Assembly: GCA_020721205.1 (NCBI GenBank)
Contig: DYNF01000004.1
Coordinates: forward strand, 1 to 64,000
Direction: 5' to 3'
From: Prochloron sp. SulCav_FS08_3_32_3330
Lineage (GTDB): Bacteria; Cyanobacteriota; Cyanobacteriia; Cyanobacteriales; DYNF01
DNA: 64,000 nt
Position 1 is the stretch's first letter. Each line of letters begins with the position of its first letter. The position numbers and the translations under genes are program-made. Positions 18,854 to 28,013 of this stretch are shown piece after piece. The notes below the pieces were generated by a model, which ran no database searches, was not told the origin of the DNA, and saw nothing but the letters and a program-made list of their open reading frames with translations.

Positions 18854-19495
18854 CTACTTATTAGGTTGGGGAGTCATGCGTAAATAAGGTTTAATTTCCG
18901 TGACCCCTTTAGGAAATCTTTGTTTTGCTTCTGCTGTGGGGATCGTAGGCACAACGACCACATCTTCTCCATCTTGCCAATTTACAGGAGTCGCTACGGA
19001 ATAATTATCAGTTAACTGTAAAGAGCCAATTACCCGTAAAATTTCAGGAAAATTCCGTCCAGTGCTAGGGGGATAAGTAATCGTTAAGCGTAATTTTTTA
19101 TGAGGATCAATGACAAATACACTTCTTACTGTAACTTTAGCATTGGCATTAGGGTGAATCATACCATAAAGATCAGAAACTTTTTTATCCACATCCGCTA
19201 AAATCGGATAATTTACCGTAGTATTCTGAGTCTCATTAACATCACAAATCCAACCTTTGTGATCCTCCACGTTATCAATACTTAAAGCAATAACTTTAAC
19301 ATTACGCTGATCAAATTCCGGTTTAAGTTTGGCAACTTCTCCTAATTCAGTGGTACAAACGGGGGTATAATCAGCAGGGTGGGAAAATAAAACCGCCCAA
19401 CTATCGCCGATCCAATCATGGAAAGAAATTACTCCTTCGGTGGAATCTTGGGTAAAATCAGGAACTGTATCGCCTAATTGTAGAGACATAAACAA
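18854..19495 (-). CDS. 1-Cys-type peroxiredoxin
   Basis: SHPADYTPVCTTELGEVAKL and C-terminal extension GVTEIKPYLRMTPQP. Confidence 0.92.
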   Translation of the reverse strand: MFMSLQLGDTVPDFTQDSTEGVISFHDWIGDSWAVLFSHPADYTPVCTTELGEVAKLKPEFDQRNVKVIALSIDNVEDHKGWICDVNETQNTTVNYPILADVDKKVSDLYGMIHPNANAKVTVRSVFVIDPHKKLRLTITYPPSTGRNFPEILRVIGSLQLTDNYSVATPVNWQDGEDVVVVPTIPTAEAKQRFPKGVTEIKPYLRMTPQPNK

Positions 19496-19632
19496 AAAAT
19501 CCTATAATATTAAAACAACTTTGTACTGTAAATTTTGCCACATAATTGAGAAATTTACTCAAAAACCCCTAAAAATTTTTTATTTATTACATTTCGATAC
19601 AATTAGTTACATTACTTTACTTATTTTAATTT

Positions 19633-20739
19633 ATGTTAAATCGCCGTTCTTTTTTAAAATTAATTCCCAGTTTAACCGTGCCTTTTTTGCTGACAAGTTG
19701 TAGTAAAATATCTCCGAATAATGTCAATATTTTATTTTTAAATGGTTCAATTCCTCCTCAATTAATCGGTAAATTTTATCAAGAATTTCCTTCAGAAATT
19801 AAAGTTAATTTTAAACCTGAAGAAAGTTTAGAATCTATTTTAAAATTATTAAATAATAATTCACAAGTATATAATGGGGATTTATTTACATTAGGAAATT
19901 ATTGGTTAAAAGAAGTAAGAGAAAAAAATTTATTAGAACCTTTTGAAAGTCAAAATATCCCCGATTGGCGTAATTTACCATCTCAATTAAAAAATTTAAT
20001 TCAAGGAGAAAATAAAGAAAATAAAGATAAACAAATTTGGGCTATTCCTTATCGTTGGGGATCCACAGTGATTGCTTATCGGAAAGATTTATTAGAAAAA
20101 GAAAAGATTAATCTTCCTACAGATTGGGAAGATTTATGGAAATCCGAATTTAAACAGAAAATTGGTTTATTAAATCAACCGAGGGAAATTATTGGTTTAA
20201 CTTTAAAGAAATTAGGTTATTCCTATAATACCACAAATTTAAAAGAAATTTCTAAATTAAAAGCTGAATTATTAAAACTTAATCAACAGATTAAATTTTA
20301 TAGTTCTAATGCTTATTTACAACCTTTAATTTTAGGGGATATTTCCTTAGTTGTAGGATGGTCGGAGGATATTGTTCCGATTAAAAAAGCTTACCCTAAT
20401 ATTGAGATAATTATACCAAATTCAGGTACATCTTTATGGACAGAAATGTGGGTAAAACCGAAAAATAATCTATCTTTAAATGATAGAAAAAGAGCCATAA
20501 TTAATCAATGGTTAAATTATTGTTGGAAAGCAGAATCAGCGAGTCAAATAGCCTTATTTTCTTCAGCGACTTCCCCGATAATTTCTATTTTAGAACCCGA
20601 AAAAATCCCGCCTGATATATTTAACAATGCTTTATTAAATATTAATCCTGAAATTTTAAAAAGAAGTGAATTTATAGATAATTTACCTTTAGAAATTGAA
20701 CAAGAATATTTAAAATTATGGCAAGAAATTACAGGATAA
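19633..20739 (+). CDS. ABC-transporter extracellular substrate-binding lipoprotein (PotD-like)
   Basis: Lipobox LLTSCSK; WAIPYRWGSTVIAYRKDLLEK. Confidence 0.82.
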   Translation: MLNRRSFLKLIPSLTVPFLLTSCSKISPNNVNILFLNGSIPPQLIGKFYQEFPSEIKVNFKPEESLESILKLLNNNSQVYNGDLFTLGNYWLKEVREKNLLEPFESQNIPDWRNLPSQLKNLIQGENKENKDKQIWAIPYRWGSTVIAYRKDLLEKEKINLPTDWEDLWKSEFKQKIGLLNQPREIIGLTLKKLGYSYNTTNLKEISKLKAELLKLNQQIKFYSSNAYLQPLILGDISLVVGWSEDIVPIKKAYPNIEIIIPNSGTSLWTEMWVKPKNNLSLNDRKRAIINQWLNYCWKAESASQIALFSSATSPIISILEPEKIPPDIFNNALLNINPEILKRSEFIDNLPLEIEQEYLKLWQEITG

Positions 20740-20746
20740 AATAATA

Positions 20747-20810
20747 TTGTTTGTTGTGGTGCTAAATGCACCACATAACACTTTAGTGCAATAACAAATA
20801 TTAATTAAAT
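20747..20810. repeat. 64-bp hairpin repeat, left flank of RelE-type TA module
   Basis: ttgtttgttgtggtgctaaatgcaccacataacactttagtgcaataacaaatattaattaaat. Confidence 0.9.
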
Positions 20811-20819
20811 TAACCAATT

Positions 20820-21119
20820 TTAATTATCATCCAAAAATAATGATTCTAAATCTCGATAACCATAAACAACACGAGTAACAGTAATTCCTTCATTTTTAGG
20901 ATAATACAATATTATATAATCATCTACTAGAAAACCTTTTAAATTAGGGGTAAGTTTGTTATAATTTTTACCCATATTAGGAAAATTAGCAAATAATTTA
21001 CACTTTTTTCTAATCGCATCAAAAAGATTACTTGCCAGTTGAGGATTTTGTTGAGCAAGATAATCACAAATTTCTTTTAAATCTTTAACAGCTTCATCAG
21101 AAAAAGCATAAGTATTCAT
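20820..21119 (-). CDS. RelE/ParE-family toxin
   Basis: AVKDLKEICDYLAQQNPQLASNLFDAIRKKCKLFANFPNMGKNY...VDDYIILYYP...RVVYGYRDLESLF. Confidence 0.9.
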   Translation of the reverse strand: MNTYAFSDEAVKDLKEICDYLAQQNPQLASNLFDAIRKKCKLFANFPNMGKNYNKLTPNLKGFLVDDYIILYYPKNEGITVTRVVYGYRDLESLFLDDN

Positions 21120-21122
21120 TGT

Positions 21123-21392
21123 TTATTCTACCCCATAATCATGCTTTAATTTATCTTGAAGTGCTTTAAAAACTAATTCTCCATCTGTAATTTTACCTTG
21201 GGCAATTTGTTCTGTACCAATCGCAATTTTTTGACGCAATTCTTCTAATTTTTGCTGATTTTCTGGAGTGATAAAATTTGTTTCTTGTTTTTGTTTAATA
21301 AATTGCACAAATTCAGCAATAATTTTCAGATTATTAGGGGTTATTTGTGATAAATCTTGATTTATTTTTTCCGTTAATTCTAGTTGGTTCAT
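21123..21392 (-). CDS. Cognate antitoxin of the RelE/ParE-family toxin
   Basis: Small ORF 3 bp upstream of the toxin; helical, charged. Confidence 0.75.
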   Translation of the reverse strand: MNQLELTEKINQDLSQITPNNLKIIAEFVQFIKQKQETNFITPENQQKLEELRQKIAIGTEQIAQGKITDGELVFKALQDKLKHDYGVE

Positions 21393-21430
21393 ATTTTCAA
21401 ATATCCTCCTTTTAAAATTTTATATAGTTC

Positions 21431-21494
21431 TTGTTTGTTGTGGTGCTAAATGCACCACTTAACACTAAAGTGCAATAATAAACATTAATTAAAT
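21431..21494. repeat. 64-bp hairpin repeat, right flank of RelE-type TA module (direct repeat of 20747-20810)
   Basis: 59/64 identical by eye to 20747-20810. Confidence 0.9.
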
Positions 21495-21496
21495 AA

Positions 21497-21638
21497 TATA
21501 GCAATCCTAAATGAGTCGTGGGTAAATCAAATAATCTTAAAAAGAGGTTTAAAGTCCTGTCATAAAAGACCAATGACCAATGACTAATGACAAAAGCGAT
21601 CAATCAATTGGTAGCACAATCTATTTAGGATCGCTATA
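21497..21638. mobile_element. MITE-like element family 2 (142 bp), full copy with 16-bp TIRs and heptamer repeat core
   Basis: tatagcaatcctaaat ... atttaggatcgctata; core caatgaccaatgactaatgac. Confidence 0.75.
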
Positions 21639-22571
21639 TTAACCATCTTGATTAATTTGTTTAATTAACTCTTGTAAAATAGTTTCAGCTTGATCATTTT
21701 CCACTTGACAAGTACCCGCATTTTGATGACCACCGCCACCATATTGTAACATTAATTCCCCAATATTTGTATGAGAAGAACGGTTTAAAATAGACTTACC
21801 TACCGCAAAAACTGTATTTTGTTCTCTTAAGCCCCATAACACATGAATGGAAATATTACATTGAGGATAAAGGGCATAAATCATAAAGCGATTTCCCGTA
21901 TAAATTAAGTCTTCTTCCCTTAAATCTAAGACCACTAAATTATCATAAACTTTAGCACATCTTTTAATTTGTTCTTTGAAATTTTCCGCTTGTTCAAAAT
22001 ATAATTCACTTCTTTCTTGTACATCAGAAACTTTTAAAATTTCCTCAATATTATGATTTTTACAATAGTCAATTAATTCCATCATTAACTGATAGTTAGA
22101 AATGCGAAAATCTTTAAATCTTCCTAATCCTGTTCTCGCATCCATTAAAAAGTTTAATAATACCCATTCTTGAGGATTTAAGATTTCTTCTTGATTAAAT
22201 TGTGCTGAATCTGCTTTATCTACAGCGTTCATCATCTCATCAGAAATCGTGGTAAATCTTGATTTTCCACCGTAATAATTATAGACAACTCTGGCGGCGG
22301 AAGGGGCATTGGGGTCTATAATATGATTGTCTTTAATTTCTTTATTTCTAATAGTTTCACTAGCATGATGATCAAATGCCAAATAAACCCCTTCAACATA
22401 AGGTAAATTAGTGGTAATATCTTGATTGTTAATCTCAATTTTCCCATCCTGCATATCTTTAGGATGGACAAATTTAATTTCATCAATTAAGTCTAATTCT
22501 TTGAGTAAAACGCCACAGACTAAGCCATCAAAGTCACTGCGAGTTACTAATCTATATTTTGGATTTGTCAT
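21639..22571 (-). CDS. DHH-family phosphoesterase (exopolyphosphatase-related)
   Basis: VTRSDFDGLVCGVLLKEL, AFDHHASE, GGGGHQNAGTCQV. Confidence 0.88.
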   Translation of the reverse strand: MTNPKYRLVTRSDFDGLVCGVLLKELDLIDEIKFVHPKDMQDGKIEINNQDITTNLPYVEGVYLAFDHHASETIRNKEIKDNHIIDPNAPSAARVVYNYYGGKSRFTTISDEMMNAVDKADSAQFNQEEILNPQEWVLLNFLMDARTGLGRFKDFRISNYQLMMELIDYCKNHNIEEILKVSDVQERSELYFEQAENFKEQIKRCAKVYDNLVVLDLREEDLIYTGNRFMIYALYPQCNISIHVLWGLREQNTVFAVGKSILNRSSHTNIGELMLQYGGGGHQNAGTCQVENDQAETILQELIKQINQDG

Positions 22572-22725
22572 GATTGTTTAATTTGATAATTTGTTTTTAT
22601 AAAGAATATTTTACTATTATGAATAATTTTTGAATTTTGATCAAGGTTTCTCAACTATTCTTAATATATCTTCGTTATTTGTTATTTATTATGTTAAAAA
22701 AATTTTTTGAATTTTGAATTTTGAA

Positions 22726-23886
22726 TTAAAATATATCGGCGGGATCCGCATCACTTAATTTTTTAACAGCAATTGAGCCGGAAATAATACACATAATTAA
22801 AGTTAAAATTAATACAGAAATAGCCCGATATAAAGTCATAGCGATCGGAAGTCCCGTAGATTTAGCCGTAAAAATATAAAGAAAACGAGAGACTAACATT
22901 CCCGGAAAAAAACCAACAAAAGCCAGAATAATTGACTGTTGAAAAACCACAACTAAGAAATATATTTCTTTATATCCCATCGCTTTCATCGTAGCATATT
23001 CGGGTAAATGATCTGCTACATTTGTATATAAAATTTGATAAACAATCACTGTTCCCACAATAAAACCCATGACCGTCCCAAGAGTAAAAACAAAACCGAT
23101 CGCCGTGCGAGTCATCCAATAATTTTGTTCATAAGCCATAAATTCCTTTTTAGAAAAAATATGTACATCTTTCGGTAATTTCTCTTTTAATACTGCTTCA
23201 ATTTGGGCTAAATTAGCATCATCTTCTAACTGTAAAATACCAATATCAATTAACCCTTTTTTTCGATTTTTTACCAGTCTAAAAAAGTTAACATCGCTAG
23301 TAATAAGATTCCCATCTGCCCCAAAAGATGACCCCATCGAAAATAAACCTTTAATCGTAATTTGACGACGACTTAATTCAGTTTTAACTGTTTTTTTCTG
23401 ATTAATATATTCCCCAATCGGTCCAAAATCTTTACGAGATTTTTGATCAAATAGATAAGTATCTTGTAATAATAAAAACTGTTTATTTTTCTCTATTCCG
23501 GAGAAATTAACTAAGTCTTGATTAGGATTATAAGCAAAAACAAAAATAGTTCTGTCAGCCCCAGTATCAGGATTTTTAAATGGTGCTAAAGTGATATAAA
23601 ATGGATTAGCAGATTTTACCCCTTTAACTCCCATTGCTTCATATAATCTCCGTTGAGAAAAGGTTTGAGGTGCTACAATAGAACTGGTTTGGGTACTAAT
23701 TATAAATATATCACCATTTAAAGCGGTATGTAAACGCATTGAACTTTGTAATAAAGCATCCCTAAAACCGATTTGCATAAACATTAATAAATCAGCAAAA
23801 CCAATCCCAGCGATCGCTATTAATAATCGCATTTTTTCGTAAGAAATTTGTAACCAAGCTAAAGGTAATTTCATGTTAAAATTCAA
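22726..23886 (-). CDS. devC: DevC-type ABC exporter permease
   Basis: KLPLAWLQISYEKMRLLIAIAGIGFADLLMFMQIGFRDAL...; FtsX-like C-terminus. Confidence 0.92.
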   Translation of the reverse strand: MNFNMKLPLAWLQISYEKMRLLIAIAGIGFADLLMFMQIGFRDALLQSSMRLHTALNGDIFIISTQTSSIVAPQTFSQRRLYEAMGVKGVKSANPFYITLAPFKNPDTGADRTIFVFAYNPNQDLVNFSGIEKNKQFLLLQDTYLFDQKSRKDFGPIGEYINQKKTVKTELSRRQITIKGLFSMGSSFGADGNLITSDVNFFRLVKNRKKGLIDIGILQLEDDANLAQIEAVLKEKLPKDVHIFSKKEFMAYEQNYWMTRTAIGFVFTLGTVMGFIVGTVIVYQILYTNVADHLPEYATMKAMGYKEIYFLVVVFQQSIILAFVGFFPGMLVSRFLYIFTAKSTGLPIAMTLYRAISVLILTLIMCIISGSIAVKKLSDADPADIF

Positions 23887-24029
23887 AATTCAAAATTCAA
23901 AATTCAAAATCTACTATGAGTTGTAACCACAGTAAGTAATAGTATAATCAAAAGACATTTTCAATAATCAAGCTGGAAGCTTGATATACCTTATACAAAT
24001 ATTAATTTCTGGAGATGTCTAAAGCATAA

Positions 24030-25400
24030 TTATAATAATATCTCTACAATTATTTTAGAATAAGTTAAACTAGAAACTAATTGACTAAATTCAGGATTTA
24101 ATAATATTTTAACCTCCACTACCCTCGCATCCACATCCGCCGCCGGATCCGTATTTAAAACATCTTTTTTGCCAATTTGTTGCCCAATTTCAATTACTTT
24201 TCCCTCTATTTGTTGAGAAAAAGCCCCACTTTCACTGGTGATCAACGCCCTTTGTCCTAACTTCACTTGACTAATTTCACTTTCATAAACCTCGGCGATC
24301 GCTAACATTTGATCCGTTTGTCCTAACTCCACTATACCCGTACTTTGATCCACATTTTCCCCGGGATGAGTATGAATTTTTAAAACTTTACCCGATACAG
24401 AGGCTTTAATATAAGCCAATTCTAAATCTTCCTGAACTTGTTTTAACTCAGCAAGACTCTGATTTACTTCCGCTTGTGCCTTCTGTAAATCCACCGGACG
24501 AATTTCCTTAATTTTCTCTAAAATTGCCTTCGCTTCCAAAATTTGTTTTTCCAAAGTTAACTCAGTTTCCTCTGATTTCGCTTTAGCTTGGATAATTTCT
24601 TGATCAAGAGTGGTCAAAGTCTTTTCATAACTAGCTTGAGCCTCTTTCAATTTTTCCGTTGCCGTCTCTAAAGTTAAACGACGCTGATCTAATTCAGATT
24701 CGGAAATAACCCCATCTTGAGCTAATTTTTGATAACGATCAAACTCAGATTGAGCATTATTTAATTCAGCTTGTAAACGCTCTGTATTAGCTGATTTTTC
24801 CTGTGTTTCTCCTTCTAATTGTGCCTGTAAACGCTCAATTTCTGCTTTATTAGTAATAATTTTACCCATTAACTCAGCTTGTAAACGCTCAATCGTCGCT
24901 TGTTGAGCATTAATTTCTCCGATTTTAGCCCCGGCTTTGATAATTTCTAAATTTGCCTGAGCAACTTTAACTTTTTCCTGCGCTAAATCCACATCAGCTT
25001 TTTGACGAGGATAATTATCTAACAGACCAATCGTTTCATCTTTTTTGACCCATTCCCCTTCCTTCACAAATAATTCCATTAATTTTGAGCCACCCAAATT
25101 GGGAGGAGCGGCGAGTTTAATCACATCTCCTTGAGGCTCAAGTCTCCCTAAAGCACTGACAGATTTGATCATCTCTGCTTGGGAGACTACAGGCTGATCA
25201 TTTTTTTTACTCTGATTAAGTCTAAAAATATAAACGGCGGGGGCGATGATACAGAGTAAAGCAATTAAGCTTAATGGATACAGCCAAGGAGATCGCTCAG
25301 GGATCGTTTTTTCTTTCTTAATCGTGGACAATTCAGACATTGAAGTTTTGCTATCTTCATTCATAAATGAATTAATAGATCTATGGATAATAGTTAACAA
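24030..25400 (-). CDS. devB: DevB-type HlyD-family membrane fusion protein
   Basis: VSALGRLEPQGDVIKLAAPPNLGGSKLMELFVKEGEWVKK; biotinyl-lipoyl-like motifs; coiled coil. Confidence 0.92.
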   Translation of the reverse strand: MLTIIHRSINSFMNEDSKTSMSELSTIKKEKTIPERSPWLYPLSLIALLCIIAPAVYIFRLNQSKKNDQPVVSQAEMIKSVSALGRLEPQGDVIKLAAPPNLGGSKLMELFVKEGEWVKKDETIGLLDNYPRQKADVDLAQEKVKVAQANLEIIKAGAKIGEINAQQATIERLQAELMGKIITNKAEIERLQAQLEGETQEKSANTERLQAELNNAQSEFDRYQKLAQDGVISESELDQRRLTLETATEKLKEAQASYEKTLTTLDQEIIQAKAKSEETELTLEKQILEAKAILEKIKEIRPVDLQKAQAEVNQSLAELKQVQEDLELAYIKASVSGKVLKIHTHPGENVDQSTGIVELGQTDQMLAIAEVYESEISQVKLGQRALITSESGAFSQQIEGKVIEIGQQIGKKDVLNTDPAADVDARVVEVKILLNPEFSQLVSSLTYSKIIVEILL

Positions 25401-26084
25401 GTTATCTTAAATAACGAGGAATATTAAATTTTACTTAAATATTACACCGATTAAAGCTAACTTTTGATAAAATTATAGGCAAAATATCTATTTTTTTTGT
25501 TTAGCTGTCTCAAAATTTTGTCTCACTTCGCAAAGTGTCACAAAAATTAATTTAATTTTGCCCTTTAAAGATTAATCTGGATCCCAACAAAAGCTTAAAA
25601 GAAAAAAATTGACTTTGTTAACTTTTTTTACAATTTTGCTGTAATTGCGATCCTGATCATAGTCAAAGATTAAAAAATTTAGTTATGATAGGAAAAAGAG
25701 ATTTTTTATAAAAGTCTTTTTTGTCAAAGTTTGCTCTCCATCACACAAAAACACCGTGAAAAATAGTATTAGTAGTCTATTTGTATTTATTAATTAAAAA
25801 CTGTCCAATTTTGATTAAATTATTAAGCTAAATTGGCGATTTTTATAAAAAATTAAACACAAATATTACGGCTAAATCAATTTAAAAATAACTCTTAAAA
25901 GAGTAATTTTAAACGAAATATTATTAAATATAAGAATAAATTACTCTAAAAAAGAGTTATTTAGTTTGTTGATTAACAAGAATAAAAAAGAGGCTTAAAT
26001 AAAAATTAAGTCTTTGAATAAATATCTGAAAACAACAAGCTTTTTCCCCCAGCAAAAGACATTAATTATCTCCCGGATCGTTAT

Positions 26085-27401
26085 ATGAATCAGTCCTCTC
26101 CCAAATTCTCCTTTTTTCAGGGTCTTCTCTTTGGCGGTGCGATCGCTGCCTTAACCGCAAGTACATTAATTTCTCCCAGTTTGAGTCCTCGAGTCAATGC
26201 TGAATTAGAAAATAGCCCTAAAGCTTTAGTTGACGAAGTTTGGCAACTGGCAAATAAAGAATTTGTAGATCGAAATTTTAATCAAGTAGAATGGCTCAAG
26301 GTACGTCAAGACTTATTAAGTAAAGACTATGCTTCCTATGACGAGGCATACCGAGAAATTCGTAAAGCTTTAAGGTTATTAGGGGATCCTTATACTCGCT
26401 TTTTAGCACCTCAAGAATTTGAGGTTTTAACCAGTCAAACCTCTGGAGAACTTTCCGGGGTGGGTATTCGGATTGATTTTGATCAGCAAAAGCGTTATTT
26501 AATGGTGGTTGAACCGATTGAAAATTCTCCGGCTTGGGAGGCAGGAATTGAAAAAGGTGATCTAATCCTCAAGATTAATGGGAAAAATACCTCTTTAATG
26601 ACGGTAGAACAAGCTTCCGAGGAAATTCGAGGAGAAGTGGGTACAAATGTGGATTTACAAATATCTCGCCTTAGTGGGGAGGTGATTGATTTCACTTTAA
26701 CCCGTACTCAGATTGAACTTCCCTCGGTAAGTTATACTCTGAAAAGGGAGAATCAACTGAAAATTGGTTATATTAAGTTAGATGAATTTAGCTCCCATGC
26801 CGCCGAACAAATGAAAGATGCGATCGAAGACCTTTCTCTACAAAATCCATCAGCGTTTGTTTTAGATTTAAGGGGTAATCCGGGGGGGTTATTATTTGCC
26901 AGTGTGGATATTGCTCGGATGTGGATGGATAACGGGGAAATTGTCAGTACAGTGGATTCTCAACGGGGAGAACGTAGTTTTAGTGCCAATCGTACTGCTT
27001 TAACGGATCTGCCCTTAGTGGTATTAGTAGACGGCAATTCCGCTAGTGCCAGTGAAATTTTAGCCGGGGCATTAAAGGATAATAAAAGAGCGACCATCGT
27101 AGGCTCACAAACCTACGGAAAAGGCACAGTTCAATCTCTCCATACTTTATCCAATGGATCAGGTTTAGCGGTGACAATTTCTCGTTATTTTCCGCCTAGT
27201 GGCATTAATATTAATCATCATGGGATCACTCCTGATATTGCCCTTAATTTAAGTCAAGATGAGCAGTTAAATTTACAGGTTAATCCTTCTTTGGTTGCTA
27301 CTCAATCGGATCCTCAATATCTACGCGCGATCTCTTTCATTTATAATAGTCACATCGGACAAGCTAGTAATACAAATGTTCCTGTGAGTATTCGTCAGTA
27401 A
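26085..27401 (+). CDS. ctpA: Carboxyl-terminal processing protease (S41/PDZ)
   Basis: PDZ domain, GNSASASEILAGALKDNKRATIVGSQTYGKGTVQS. Confidence 0.93.
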   Translation: MNQSSPKFSFFQGLLFGGAIAALTASTLISPSLSPRVNAELENSPKALVDEVWQLANKEFVDRNFNQVEWLKVRQDLLSKDYASYDEAYREIRKALRLLGDPYTRFLAPQEFEVLTSQTSGELSGVGIRIDFDQQKRYLMVVEPIENSPAWEAGIEKGDLILKINGKNTSLMTVEQASEEIRGEVGTNVDLQISRLSGEVIDFTLTRTQIELPSVSYTLKRENQLKIGYIKLDEFSSHAAEQMKDAIEDLSLQNPSAFVLDLRGNPGGLLFASVDIARMWMDNGEIVSTVDSQRGERSFSANRTALTDLPLVVLVDGNSASASEILAGALKDNKRATIVGSQTYGKGTVQSLHTLSNGSGLAVTISRYFPPSGININHHGITPDIALNLSQDEQLNLQVNPSLVATQSDPQYLRAISFIYNSHIGQASNTNVPVSIRQ

Positions 27402-27403
27402 TT

Positions 27404-27468
27404 GTTCGTTGTTGCACTTTAGTGCGATAGAATTGGTGCTAAAGCACAACAACGAGCCTTTTTTTTTA
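27404..27468 (+). terminator. Rho-independent terminator formed by a dispersed hairpin repeat
   Basis: TTCGTTGTTGCAC...GTGCTAAAGCACAACAACGAG followed by a T-run, just after the ctpA stop. Confidence 0.75.
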
Positions 27469-27589
27469 GCTTACTTTAAGATAAATTCTGATCTAAGAAA
27501 AAATCAAATTAAAGAATCATAATCAGATAAAAGCAATTTTTGTTAATAAATGCTATATTTGAACAAAAGTGTTGACAAAATCTTGAGTT

Positions 27590-28009
27590 ATGGAAAACGT
27601 GAAAAATCTGATTCAGCAACGAATAAAAGAAAAGGGATTAAGGATTACGCCTCAGCGTTATGCTGTCTATGCTAACCTTTTGGCACGTTGTGATCATCCC
27701 ACTGTAGAGCAAATTTTAATTGAAGTCAATCAAGATTTACCGATCGCCTCAAAAGCGAGTGTTTATAGTGCGTTAACGGTTTTGCGAGAAGTGGGTTTAG
27801 TCAGAGAAATTTTATTAGACGAAGGAATAACCCGTTATGATGGAAGGATTGATCCCCATCATCATTTTGTTTGTGTCAATTGTGGCTCAATTTTAGATTT
27901 AGAATGGGATAATTTTAAAGATTTACCTTTGCAAAATTTACCCACAGGGATCAAAGGTACAAGTTATGAAATAACCGTCAAAGGCACTTGTGATCAATGT
28001 GGATCATGA
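27590..28009 (+). CDS. Fur-family transcriptional regulator (PerR-like)
   Basis: GLRITPQRYAVYANLL, DPHHHFVCVNCGSI, CDQCG. Confidence 0.88.
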   Translation: MENVKNLIQQRIKEKGLRITPQRYAVYANLLARCDHPTVEQILIEVNQDLPIASKASVYSALTVLREVGLVREILLDEGITRYDGRIDPHHHFVCVNCGSILDLEWDNFKDLPLQNLPTGIKGTSYEITVKGTCDQCGS

Positions 28010-28013
28010 TTAG

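Noticed and set aside
25500-25560. Possible CAST/Tn7-like end (gtctcaaaattttgtctcacttcgcaaagtgtcacaaaa)
   Set aside because: Superficial similarity to TGTCAC-type ends only; no partner end or tns genes in the window.
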